Positions 7,601 to 13,270 of a stretch of DNA of 22,910 nucleotides are shown piece by piece. This DNA is from Clostridia bacterium. GTDB lineage: Bacteria > Bacillota > Clostridia > Christensenellales > Aristaeellaceae. Position 1 is the stretch's first letter. Every line of letters begins with the position of its first letter. Position numbers and translations under genes: made by a program. The notes beneath the pieces were generated by a model. The model saw only the letters and a program-made list of their open reading frames with translations. It made no database searches and was not told where the DNA came from. The stretch covers positions 1 through 22,910 of the forward strand of contig JAFUWR010000072.1 of assembly GCA_017471125.1 (NCBI GenBank), read 5' to 3'.

Positions 7601-8501
7601 GGGCGGCAACGTCATCTGGGACATGATCGCCAAAAAGCTCACGGACAGCAACATCCTGTCGGGTAACGCCCAGGTGATCGTGGACAAGGTCAAGACCGCC
7701 GAGAGCCTGTTTCGGGACATCTACGTCTACGGCCTGGGCACCTACGATATCCAGGGCGAGGCCACCCGCGACAAGAAGGGCTACGCGCTGGGCACGTCCC
7801 AGTTCCTGATGCGGGACGACACGCTCTACCTGACCAAGTCCACCGCCAGTGCCAACAACTACGCCTACACCGCCCTGCACGAGACCGGCCACGCCGTGGA
7901 CTACAACGGCTCGGAGGGCGCGGAGCTGACCTCCAAGACCGACGAGGCCACGGGCGTCATCTATGACGACGTGCGCGCGATGCTGACCGACCGCATCGGC
8001 GACGCCGAGAGCGCCGCGGGCGTGAGCCTTTCCAGCGCCAGCAGGTCCAAGGTGGTGGAGGCTCTACTGGACTACCGCACCCTGCTCAACGAGGACGCGG
8101 TGCTGGGCAAGCTGACCGCCGCCGAGCGGACCGTGTACGACAAGCTCGCCCAGGTCATGACCGCCGAGATGAACGCCACCCTGCCCAAGAACAACGGCAC
8201 CATGGTCTGGGACGCCATCGAGGGGGCCACCAACTTCGCCGTCAGCGGCAGCTACGGCCACGCCTACCTGTTCAACATGAGCCAGTACAAGGAGCAGGCG
8301 AACTACTACTATTACGACCGCAGCGGCAGCCCCTCCATCACCGCCGAGCCCTGGGCCGAGTACTTCAGCGCCAACATCATGCAGGACGCCGCCACCATCG
8401 CCGTCAACCTGGCCTATTTGCCCAAGACCTGCCAGTACTTCGCCGACGTCGTCGCGCCGAAGGTGCTGGATTACTTAAAGACGATCGTGAAGAGGAAGTG
8501 A
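4692..8501 (+). CDS. Secreted multi-Ig (BIG2) protein with FN3-like and HExxH metallopeptidase-like domains, 1269 aa
   Basis: GGAGG at 4682-4686 precedes ATG 4692; ATG 4695 is equally possible. A signal peptide (residues 1-30) is followed by an acidic region rich in Val-Asp-Glu-Tyr (about 31-118). Eight BIG2-type Ig-like domains follow at roughly 120, 198, 279, 357, 436, 517, 599 and 679, each opening with a motif like Pro-Thr-x-[ILV]-x-[LMF] and containing (S)D/N-x-x-[IVT]-A-x-V. Next come a fibronectin-III-like domain (about 765-852), another Ig-like domain (about 855-945) and a C-terminal domain (about 948-1269). The last contains LHETGHAVD: His1063, Glu1064 and His1067 form a zincin HExxH. 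EPWAEYFS (Glu1219, Glu1223) could supply the third zinc ligand. The wording resembles ATLF/PPEP-type gluzincins, though the distance to the second motif is long. It is likely a surface protease or adhesin. There is no sortase motif; the C-terminus is basic (IVKRK). Confidence 0.85.
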   Translation: MMKHTLNRLLAWALMLALCGAMVPAGLAEGLEGPVEELVAFELPLEGDEAPVEDESIVEDEYIAEDEYTVVDEYIVQDSVTVEADDLSVDDEAPTPEAEDAAPSDDEALDDAEMLAAAQDVSGLRLNAASLVLGVKETYALAAALDGASVTGVKYTSSDPKVAAVTAAGKITAKKAGNATVTAALGDMTAACAVEVKKAPTQVTLNITKAVPGAGEQLRLVATIPEGTASAITYKTSNAKVATVDANGLVTAVAKGTATITAAACNGKKATCKLTVKPAPTSIALAQTAVTLSVGQRLTPKVTLTGGAEEYALSSDGGAVTVSGTTIAAARTGSATVTAYTYNGLKAMMRVTVVAAPTSVKFDKSLYEIGVKDTVALKPVFDADVPADLTYTSSDAKTAAVGADGVVTGKKAGRVTISVATHNGLTASCQVQVYKAPTKVTMSQTALSLYAGETAQLEGKLPENSISTLTWTSDHPEIASVSAEGLVTAVAKGTAKITVATANNKKATCKVKVSAVPKSLTLSATELYIINGSSGTLTYALDTGEGEVSVAVADPTIAQITTVKNGKVTLKAKAAGETTITASAYGGLTATCKLVVTPKPTYLRLSEAATTLGVGQEYTIQTFTDAGGAAALKFTSSKAAVATVSAAGVVTGVKAGTATITVKTANNISAKLKVTVAKAPTSISLSPTSVTLEPYDYQALTVTLTKNTAAAVTFMSDDPSVAFVSEDGVITGLDGGTATVTATTSNGLTAACRVTVVVPNRPPEKPESVSLKTVNANTLQVAWTAVPRASGYRVYLGPSADPDDATLYGDYAADETGATLRGVGAGGVWHVFVTAYNAYGETDLSAAAHTMAKTPSSFTGYFVSLNYTGGIMLSAGDTKTLVATVSPSGYSGGIRWASNSGAVTLASQGGTACTINAARPGSAQVTVELDNGMSAALYVQVVDATDVSDENFNSVKKAILKNEALMNEDEGGNVIWDMIAKKLTDSNILSGNAQVIVDKVKTAESLFRDIYVYGLGTYDIQGEATRDKKGYALGTSQFLMRDDTLYLTKSTASANNYAYTALHETGHAVDYNGSEGAELTSKTDEATGVIYDDVRAMLTDRIGDAESAAGVSLSSASRSKVVEALLDYRTLLNEDAVLGKLTAAERTVYDKLAQVMTAEMNATLPKNNGTMVWDAIEGATNFAVSGSYGHAYLFNMSQYKEQANYYYYDRSGSPSITAEPWAEYFSANIMQDAATIAVNLAYLPKTCQYFADVVAPKVLDYLKTIVKRK

Positions 8502-8510
8502 CGCGGCGCT

Positions 8511-8539
8511 TTGCGTTATCGGACATCATGTGGTATAAT
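8511..8539 (+). promoter_or_regulatory. Extended -10 promoter of the 171-aa secreted protein gene
   Basis: TATAAT at 8534-8539 is preceded by TG one base upstream (TGGTATAAT, an extended -10). A weak -35, TTGCGT at 8511-8516, lies 17 bases away. The start codon follows at 8577. Confidence 0.75.
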
Positions 8540-8576
8540 GTAAGCATCACATAACGACGGAAGGCGGGACGATAGG

Positions 8577-9092
8577 ATGAAGCGATGGATGGGCCTGATC
8601 TGCGCGGCGGCGCTGCTGCTGTGCGCGTTCGCGGGGGCGGAGGCGACCCTGCCCACGACCGCTCCGGCGGCGGAGACCTTCTTTGGGGCGGAGGACGCCG
8701 CGGCGGGCCGGGAGCTGACCGGCTACTTCGGCGGCGACATCGCCAGGGCCGCGGAGGAGATCGGCGGCATGGAGTTCTCCGCGGGCGAGGAGTTCGAGGC
8801 CAACTACGACGGCGTCGGCGTGGCGCTCCACGGCAACGGCGGCGTGGTGACCTTCATCGACCTGCGCCCCGAGGACGTGGGCGACACCCTCTGCGGCATC
8901 GACAACGGCATGAGCCGCGAGGACGCCCAGCTCCTGATGAACGGCTGCCCCATGCTCTGGGATTACCCCGAGGAGCTGGCCTGGACCGTCAGGGAGGACC
9001 CCGAGAATGAGCTCAACAACGAGACCCTCGTGGTGTTCTTCGACGAGGACGGCAAGGTCTGCGGGGCGTGGTATCGAACGTCGGGGGAGTGA
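8577..9092 (+). CDS. Secreted protein of unknown function, 171 aa
   Basis: ATG 8577 opens a signal peptide (MKRWMGLICAAALLLCAFAGAEA), likely cleaved around residue 23. The purine-rich sequence upstream (GGAAGGCGGG) is a poor but usable ribosome binding site. The mature protein is acidic. It contains LCGIDNGMSREDAQLLMNGC, which resembles the Gly-[IV]-x-x-Gly-Met-[ST]-x-x-[ED] turn of small two-repeat beta-lactamase-inhibitor/SmpA-like folds, and ends in a strand pair with FFDEDGKVCGAWY. This fold suggestion is inference only. The gene has its own promoter. It is the last gene before the repeat-rich gap that precedes the ribosomal operon; no convincing T-tailed terminator follows. Confidence 0.7.
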   Translation: MKRWMGLICAAALLLCAFAGAEATLPTTAPAAETFFGAEDAAAGRELTGYFGGDIARAAEEIGGMEFSAGEEFEANYDGVGVALHGNGGVVTFIDLRPEDVGDTLCGIDNGMSREDAQLLMNGCPMLWDYPEELAWTVREDPENELNNETLVVFFDEDGKVCGAWYRTSGE

Positions 9093-9162
9093 AAACCGGC
9101 GCGGCGTGCCGCGTGAGACAGGAACATTTTGTGACTGAAACATAGCGGGACTGTTCCCGCCA

Positions 9163-9284
9163 ACCTTGACAGGACGCCTGAAAAATGATGTGGTCGGGCC
9201 ACCGACGGCGAGGGGAATCAAGAGCGCGCTCGCGCACCCCCGTCGGTTTTCCAGCCTATCATTTTTCCGGCGTCCTTTCAAGGT
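9163..9284. repeat. 122-bp element with 27-bp imperfect terminal inverted repeats
   Basis: The 27 bases at 9163-9189 match the reverse complement of 9258-9284 at 25 of 27 positions. An inner perfect pair, ACCGACGG (9201-9208) and CCGTCGGT (9240-9247), and an apical GAGCGCGCTC complete one long hairpin. The size and symmetry resemble a miniature inverted-repeat element or a structured RNA. No clear target-site duplication is visible and it encodes nothing. Confidence 0.75.
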
Positions 9285-9363
9285 CATGCCGCCTGCGGCG
9301 GTGGCTGCCTCTGTGCGCATAGAGGGAAACGGCCCTCTGGCTCAAGGAATACCTGGGGGACGA

Positions 9364-9412
9364 CCTCATCCGTCAGCCCTTCGGGCTGCCACCTTCCCCT
9401 GAAGGGGAAGGC
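9364..9412 (+). repeat. Double-hairpin repeat, copy A (CCTCATCCGT family)
   Basis: CCTCATCCGT is followed by hairpin 1 (CAGCCC-TTC-GGGCTG, 9374-9388), CCA, hairpin 2 (CCTTCCCCT-GA-AGGGGAAGG, 9392-9411) and C. The second copy at 11955-12005 has the same layout. From memory, repeats of this type are widely dispersed between genes in gut Clostridia. A nine-base inverted repeat (9345-9353 and 9427-9435) brackets this copy. Confidence 0.85.
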
Positions 9413-9434
9413 ATGACGCTCCTACGGGTATTCC

Positions 9435-9462
9435 TGTTCCCTGTTGCCTGTTCCCTGTTCCC
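9435..9462 (+). repeat. Heptanucleotide array, four units of TGTTSCC
   Basis: TGTTCCC, TGTTGCC, TGTTCCC, TGTTCCC. Only position 5 varies inside this array, while positions 2-3 differ from the TACT-type arrays at 4648-4675 and 9576-9603. Confidence 0.9.
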
Positions 9463-9465
9463 TCC

Positions 9466-9504
9466 GGGCGCTGGGGACATTGTCCCACGGGCAGCGCCCC
9501 TACG
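9466..9504 (+). repeat. CCCCTACG-tailed hairpin repeat, copy 1
   Basis: GGGCGCT (9466-9472) pairs with AGCGCCC (9493-9499), enclosing a GGGACA/TGTCCC dyad, and is followed by CTACG. Related hairpins lie at 9536-9559 and, in the opposite orientation, at 22875-22898. Confidence 0.75.
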
Positions 9505-9511
9505 GTCCTTC

Positions 9512-9532
9512 TAATCCCTAATCCCTGATGCC
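9512..9532 (+). repeat. Heptanucleotide array, three units of TRATSCC
   Basis: TAATCCC, TAATCCC, TGATGCC, lying between the two CCCCTACG hairpins. Confidence 0.8.
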
Positions 9533-9535
9533 CGC

Positions 9536-9559
9536 GGGCGGCGCGACGCCGCCCCTACG
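9536..9559 (+). repeat. CCCCTACG-tailed hairpin repeat, copy 2
   Basis: GGGCGGCG (9536-9543) pairs with CGCCGCCC (9547-9554) around a CGA loop and is followed by CTACG. The stem bases differ from copies 1 and 3, but pairing and tail are kept. Confidence 0.8.
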
Positions 9560-9575
9560 ACAGCAACAAAGCCCC

Positions 9576-9603
9576 TACTGCCTACTGCCTACTCCCTACT
9601 GCC
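9576..9603 (+). repeat. Heptanucleotide array, four units of TACTSCC
   Basis: TACTGCC, TACTGCC, TACTCCC, TACTGCC, the same unit type as the second part of the array at 4634-4675. It lies 43 bases upstream of the -35 element of the ribosomal promoter. Confidence 0.9.
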
Positions 9604-9646
9604 TCGTTAAATCTTGGTAAAACCTCAAAAGTACACGATTCTTAAT

Positions 9647-9675
9647 TTGCATATCGGCCCCGCATAGGCTATAAT
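9647..9675 (+). promoter_or_regulatory. Main promoter of the S10-spc ribosomal operon
   Basis: TTGCAT at 9647-9652 and TATAAT at 9670-9675 are separated by 17 bases. AT-rich sequence upstream (9605-9650) could act as an UP element. Transcription should begin near 9682, leaving a leader of about 230 bases before rpsJ. Confidence 0.8.
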
Positions 9676-9695
9676 AGATAAGGTCTGTGCGGGGC
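9657..9695. promoter_or_regulatory. Dyad symmetry around the -10 box of the ribosomal promoter
   Basis: GCCCCGCA (9657-9664) is the exact reverse complement of TGCGGGGC (9688-9695). The arms flank the -10 element, one in the spacer and one at the start of the transcript. It could be an operator or a chance GC-rich match. Confidence 0.45.
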
Positions 9696-9913
9696 GTTTC
9701 TATGCGCATGTGCCGGAGGCGCGGGAAGCTGTGGAAGCCCGGACGGACGAAGAATGGGATGAACCGGAAGGTTGCGGCTTAGGCCCCTTACCCGAGCCGG
9801 TAATTTCCGGGGACTATGTCCGAAGATCGGACGACGGAGCTCATGCCCGTCGAACAAAAAAATAATAGGACACGCCCGGCAGCGTGTGCATGAGTTCAAC
9901 AGGAGGAAAGAAC
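9682..9913 (+). promoter_or_regulatory. Structured 5' leader of the S10 operon
   Basis: The roughly 230-base leader contains local hairpins: AACC-GGAA-GGTT (9760s), GTCCGA-AGA-TCGGAC (9818-9832) and ACACGC-CCGGCA-GCGTGT (9870-9887). The last is enclosed by GAGCTCATG (9837-9845) pairing with CATGAGTTC (9889-9897). That outer stem ends four bases before the AGGAGG of rpsJ. Such a leader fits translational or attenuation control by a ribosomal protein, as L4 does in E. coli. I recognise no specific known motif. Confidence 0.5.
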
Positions 9914-10222
9914 ATGGCAAACCAGAAGATCCGCATCAAGCTCAAGGCCTATGAACATTCGATCATCGACCAGAGCGCCCAGCGCATTGTGGAAGTGGCC
10001 AAGCGCACGGGTTCCCGCATCTCGGGCCCCATCCCGCTGCCCACCGAGAAGGAGATCGTGACCATCCTGCGCTCTCCCCACAAGCACAAGGATTCCCGCG
10101 AGCAGTTCGAAATGCGCACCCACAAGCGCCTGATCGACATCCTGCGGCCCACCCCCCAGACGGTAGACGCTCTGACCAAGCTGGACCTGCCGGCTGGCGT
10201 TGAGATCGAGATCAAGCTGTGA
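9914..10222 (+). CDS. rpsJ: 30S ribosomal protein S10
   Basis: 102 residues, the normal length, beginning MANQKIRIKLKAYEH and containing the family-typical HKHKDSREQFEMRTHKRLID. ATG 9914 is chosen over upstream in-frame starts because AGGAGG at 9901-9906 sits eight bases before it. S10 binds the 30S head and also acts as NusE in transcription antitermination. It is the first gene of the operon, behind a promoter and structured leader. Confidence 0.98.
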   Translation: MANQKIRIKLKAYEHSIIDQSAQRIVEVAKRTGSRISGPIPLPTEKEIVTILRSPHKHKDSREQFEMRTHKRLIDILRPTPQTVDALTKLDLPAGVEIEIKL

Positions 10223-10248
10223 TGATGAGGGGCGGACGGACGCGCTCT

Positions 10249-10306
10249 GCCGGGCATCCTGCGTAGCCTGGACGATCGTCCGAATGAAGCCCCGGAGCAT
10301 CCCGGC
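10249..10306. promoter_or_regulatory. Nested dyads in the long rpsJ-rplC gap
   Basis: The 137-base gap between rpsJ and rplC is long for this operon. It holds GCCGGG (10249-10254) pairing with CCCGGC (10301-10306), which encloses the perfect 12-base palindrome GGACGATCGTCC (10270-10281). CGGACGGACG at 10233-10242 also occurs in the operon leader at 9740-9749. A processing site or a second control point is possible. Confidence 0.4.
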
Positions 10307-10359
10307 TTATCAATACAAACTGTGAACAACGGTTTGGTGAATAAGAAGGAGTAAGAACC

Positions 10360-11001
10360 ATGAAAAAGGCAATTCTCGGCAAAAAGATCGGCATGACCCA
10401 GATCTTCGTCGACGACGGACGTCTGGTCCCGGTCACCGTCGTGGTCGCGGGCCCCTGCACCGTCACCCAGGTGAAGACCCAGAAGACCGACGGCTACGAA
10501 GCGGTACAGGTCGGTTTCGATGAGCTCTCTGAACAGCGGGCCAAGAAACTGCTCAACAAGCCCGAGCAAGGTCACTTCGCCAAGGCCGGCGTGAAGCCCG
10601 CCCGGCACCTCAGGGAGTTCCGGTTCGAGGACATCTCCGGCTACTCCGTGGGCGACACCATCAAGTGCGACGTCTTCGTCGAAGGCGACAAGATCGACGT
10701 CATCGGCACCAGCAAGGGCCACGGCTACACCGGCGCCATCCAGCGCTGGAACCAGCACACCGGCCCCATGGGCCACGGCTCCAAGTACCACCGCGGCGTG
10801 GGCTCCCTGAGCGCCAACTCCGATCCGTCCCGCGTGTTCAAGAACAAGCACATGGCGGGCCAGTACGGCGGCGAGCGCGTCACGGTGCAGAACCTTGAGG
10901 TCGTCAAGGTGGACGCCGAGCGCAACCTGCTCATGATCAAGGGCGCGATCCCCGGCGCGAACGGCAGCCTGGTGATGGTGCGCGACGCGGTCAAGGCTTA
11001 A
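10360..11001 (+). CDS. rplC: 50S ribosomal protein L3
   Basis: 213 residues, usual for the family. The start MKKAILGKKIGMTQIF and the central GHGYTGAIQRW, HRGVGSLSANSDPSRVFK and MAGQYGGERVTVQNL segments are diagnostic. AAGGAG at 10346-10351 lies eight bases before ATG 10360. L3 is an early-assembly protein whose loop approaches the peptidyl transferase centre. Confidence 0.98.
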   Translation: MKKAILGKKIGMTQIFVDDGRLVPVTVVVAGPCTVTQVKTQKTDGYEAVQVGFDELSEQRAKKLLNKPEQGHFAKAGVKPARHLREFRFEDISGYSVGDTIKCDVFVEGDKIDVIGTSKGHGYTGAIQRWNQHTGPMGHGSKYHRGVGSLSANSDPSRVFKNKHMAGQYGGERVTVQNLEVVKVDAERNLLMIKGAIPGANGSLVMVRDAVKA

Positions 11002-11016
11002 TAGGAGGACACGATC

Positions 11017-11649
11017 ATGGCAAACGTTAAGGTATTCAACATGCAGGGCAGCTCGGTCGGCGAGATCGCTCTCTCCGACGAGGTTTTCGGCTCTGAGATC
11101 CATATCAGCGCAATGCACGCCGTGGTGCGCGCCTACATGAACGCGCAGCGCCAGGGCACCCAGTCCGCCCTCACCCGCACCGAGGTGCGCGGCGGCGGCC
11201 GGAAGATCTATCGCCAGAAGGGCACCGGCAACGCGCGCCATCATGGCCGCAGGGCGCCCCAGTTCACCCACGGCGGCGTGGTGTTCGCCCCCAAGCCCCG
11301 TGACTATCGCATCAGCGTGCCCCGCAAGGTCCGCCGCCTCGCGATGAAGAGCGCGCTGTCCTCCAAGGTGCAGGACCAGGACATCATCGTCGTGGACAAC
11401 ATCGCCCTTTCCGAGGCCGACGCCAAGACCAAGAACATCGCCAAGATGCTCAAGGCCCTGGGCGCGGACAAGAAGGCGCTGATCGTGACCAAGGACGTGG
11501 AGCCCATGGTGGTCCGCGCCGCCAACAACATCCAGGGCGTCAAGACCACCTTCGTGGGCAGCCTGAACGTGGTCGACATCCTGAATTGCGACAAGTTCAT
11601 CATTTCCCAGGACGCCGTGAAGCTGGTTGAGGAGGTTTACGCGGAATGA
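11017..11649 (+). CDS. rplD: 50S ribosomal protein L4
   Basis: 210 residues. The long loop with RTEVRGGGRKIYRQKGTGNA, followed by RAPQFTHGGVVFAPKPRDY, identifies L4, which lines the nascent-peptide tunnel. AGGAGG at 11003-11008 precedes ATG 11017. The stop codon overlaps the rplW start (ATGA), implying translational coupling. In some bacteria L4 represses this operon through its leader; whether it does so here is unknown. Confidence 0.98.
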   Translation: MANVKVFNMQGSSVGEIALSDEVFGSEIHISAMHAVVRAYMNAQRQGTQSALTRTEVRGGGRKIYRQKGTGNARHHGRRAPQFTHGGVVFAPKPRDYRISVPRKVRRLAMKSALSSKVQDQDIIVVDNIALSEADAKTKNIAKMLKALGADKKALIVTKDVEPMVVRAANNIQGVKTTFVGSLNVVDILNCDKFIISQDAVKLVEEVYAE

Positions 11650-11954
11650 AGAGCGCATATGACATCATCAAAAAGCCGGTCCTGACCGAAAAGTCCTACG
11701 CGGACATGGCCCAGAAGAAGTACACCTTCGAGGTCGCCATCGGCGCCAACAAGACCGAGATCAAGCAGGCGCTTGAGACCGTGTTCGAGGGCGTGAAGGT
11801 CGAGTCCGTCAACACCATGCGGACCATCGGCAAGATCAAGCGCCAGGGCCGCTTCTCCGGCCGGACCCCCGAGGTCAAGAAGGCCATCATCACCCTGAAG
11901 AAGGATTCCAAGCCGATCCCGTTCTTCGAGGGCATGGAGAGCGAAGAGGAATAA
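11646..11954 (+). CDS. rplW: 50S ribosomal protein L23
   Basis: 102 residues with the family start (AYDIIKKPVLTEKS) and the core TRTxK-like segment MRTIGKIKRQGRFSGRTPE. L23 sits at the tunnel exit and docks trigger factor and SRP. Its ATG overlaps the rplD stop by four bases. The acidic tail (GMESEEE) ends directly against the repeat at 11955. Confidence 0.97.
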   Translation: MKSAYDIIKKPVLTEKSYADMAQKKYTFEVAIGANKTEIKQALETVFEGVKVESVNTMRTIGKIKRQGRFSGRTPEVKKAIITLKKDSKPIPFFEGMESEEE

Positions 11955-12005
11955 CCTCATCCGTCAGTCGCTTTGCGACTGCCACCTTCCCCTAAAGGGG
12001 AAGGC
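11955..12005 (+). repeat. Double-hairpin repeat, copy B, inside the ribosomal operon
   Basis: The repeat begins at the base after the rplW stop codon. CCTCATCCGT is followed by CAGTCGC-TTT-GCGACTG (11965-11981), CCA, CCTTCCCCT-AA-AGGGGAAGG (11985-12004) and C. Compared with copy A, the first stem has different bases but keeps full pairing. The remaining 101 bases before rplB hold GAAGCC-GCAA-GGCTTC (12038-12053), GGCTC/GAGCC (12064-12082) and the rplB ribosome binding site. Confidence 0.85.
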
Positions 12006-12106
12006 TGAGATCCAGTAATAAGGGATTCCTTCCCTTTGAAGCCGCAAGGCTTCCACAATGGCAGGCTCGCCGAAAAAGAGCCAATAAATGAAAGGGAGTA
12101 TAGACT

Positions 12107-12943
12107 ATGGCAATTCGGGTCTACAAGCCGACCTCGCCCGCGCGGCGCTTCATGTCGGTGCTGACTTTCGAAGAGATCACCAAGAAGACGCCCGAGCGTT
12201 CGCTGATCTGTGACCTGCGTCACAAGGCCGGCCGCAACAACCAGGGCAAGATCACCGTCCGTCACCAGGGCGGCGGCGCGCGGCGCAAGTACCGCATCAT
12301 CGACTTCAAGCGGAACAAGAACGATGGCATCCCCGCCACCGTCAAGGCGATCGAGTACGATCCCAACCGCACCTGCTTCATCGCCCTGCTCTACTACGCC
12401 AACGGCGACAAGAGCTACATCCTGGCCCCCCTGGGCCTCAAGGTGGGCGACACCGTGATGTCCGGCCCCACCGCCGACATCAAGCCCGGCAACTGCCTGC
12501 CCATCGCGAACATCCCCCTGGGCACGCTGGTCCACAACATCGAGATCAAGATCGGCCGCGGCGGCCAGATGGTCCGCTCCGCCGGCACCGCCGCCCAGGT
12601 CATGGCGAAGGAGGGCGAGTACGCCCAGATCCGCCTGCCCTCCGGCGAGGTCCGCAAGGTGTCCATGAAGGCCCGCGCCACCATCGGCCAGGTGGGCAAC
12701 ACCGACCACTCCAACGTCCGCATCGGCAAGGCCGGCCGCAAGCGCCACATGGGCATCCGTCCCACCGTCCGCGGCGTGGTCATGAACCCCTGCGACCATC
12801 CCCACGGCGGCGGCGAAGGCCGTTCCCCGGTGGGCATGCCCGCCCCGATGTCTCCCTGGGGCAAGAAGACCCAGGGCGTCAAGACCCGCAAGCATCGCAA
12901 GTATTCCGACAAGCTGATCGTCAGCCGTCCCAATAAGAAGTAA
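12107..12943 (+). CDS. rplB: 50S ribosomal protein L2
   Basis: 278 residues, typical. It contains RNNQGKITVRHQGGGARRKY and the conserved MNPCDHPHGGGEGR loop that reaches the peptidyl transferase centre, ending in SDKLIVSRPNKK. AAGGGAG at 12092-12098 precedes ATG 12107. A 152-base repeat-bearing gap separates it from rplW, where most genomes have only a short spacer. Confidence 0.98.
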   Translation: MAIRVYKPTSPARRFMSVLTFEEITKKTPERSLICDLRHKAGRNNQGKITVRHQGGGARRKYRIIDFKRNKNDGIPATVKAIEYDPNRTCFIALLYYANGDKSYILAPLGLKVGDTVMSGPTADIKPGNCLPIANIPLGTLVHNIEIKIGRGGQMVRSAGTAAQVMAKEGEYAQIRLPSGEVRKVSMKARATIGQVGNTDHSNVRIGKAGRKRHMGIRPTVRGVVMNPCDHPHGGGEGRSPVGMPAPMSPWGKKTQGVKTRKHRKYSDKLIVSRPNKK

Positions 12944-12964
12944 GCCTGAAAGGAGGCAAACCCA

Positions 12965-13243
12965 ATGAGCAGATCAGTCAAAAAGGGTCCTTTCATCCAG
13001 CCCGCGCTTTTGAAGCGCGTGCGGGAGATGAATGCGTCCGGCGATAAGAAGGTCCTCAAGACCTGGTCCCGCGCATCCACCATCTTCCCGGATTTCATCG
13101 GCCACACGGTTGCCGTCCATGACGGCCGCAAGCATGTTCCGGTATACGTTACCGAGGATATGGTCGGACACAAGTTCGGCGAATTCGCCCCCACCCGTAC
13201 CTTCCGCGGCCACGCCGGCGAAAAGGCGTCTTCCCGCAAGTAA
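12965..13243 (+). CDS. rpsS: 30S ribosomal protein S19
   Basis: 92 residues beginning MSRSVKKGPFIQPALLKR, with the core SRASTIFPDFIGHTVAVHDGR split across the middle and GEFAPTRTFRGHAG near the end. It belongs to the 30S head, next to S13. AGGAGG at 12951-12956 gives ideal spacing to ATG 12965. Confidence 0.98.
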   Translation: MSRSVKKGPFIQPALLKRVREMNASGDKKVLKTWSRASTIFPDFIGHTVAVHDGRKHVPVYVTEDMVGHKFGEFAPTRTFRGHAGEKASSRK

Positions 13244-13270
13244 CGTGTAACGTAAAAGGAGAGAATCAAT

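Larger units (their letters stand above)
9093..9646. other. Gene-free, repeat-dense interval
   Basis: No reading frame here has a ribosome binding site or protein-like composition. The interval begins with small dyads (CGCGGC/GCCGCG at 9100-9113; GGAACA/TGTTCC at 9121-9157). Then come the 122-bp inverted-repeat element, GCCGC/GCGGC and AGAGGG/CCCTCT hairpins near 9289-9338, a double-hairpin repeat bracketed by AGGAATACC (9345-9353) and GGTATTCCT (9427-9435), three heptad arrays and two CCCCTACG hairpins. It ends in AT-rich sequence before the rpsJ promoter. It looks like a landing zone for small non-coding repeats. Confidence 0.75.

Noticed and set aside
4668..7892. 1074-residue open frame on the minus strand opposite the multi-Ig gene
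   Set aside because: It is a shadow caused by GC-rich codons; it lacks a ribosome binding site and reads as Gly/His/Val-rich low complexity, while the plus strand encodes clear domains.
9163..9284. Insertion sequence
   Set aside because: It is too short for a transposase and shows no clear target-site duplication, so only a non-autonomous element or structured RNA is possible.
9166..9402. Possible 78-residue plus-strand gene in the repeat-rich gap
   Set aside because: It runs across the inverted-repeat element and into the double-hairpin repeat, with no ribosome binding site.
9435..9603. CRISPR-like array
   Set aside because: The units are seven bases long and contiguous, without spacers of CRISPR size, and no cas genes are present.
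9772..9954. Possible 60-residue leader peptide upstream of rpsJ
   Set aside because: It overlaps the rpsJ start out of frame, has no ribosome binding site, and its sequence follows the leader hairpins; a regulatory uORF cannot be excluded but is unsupported.
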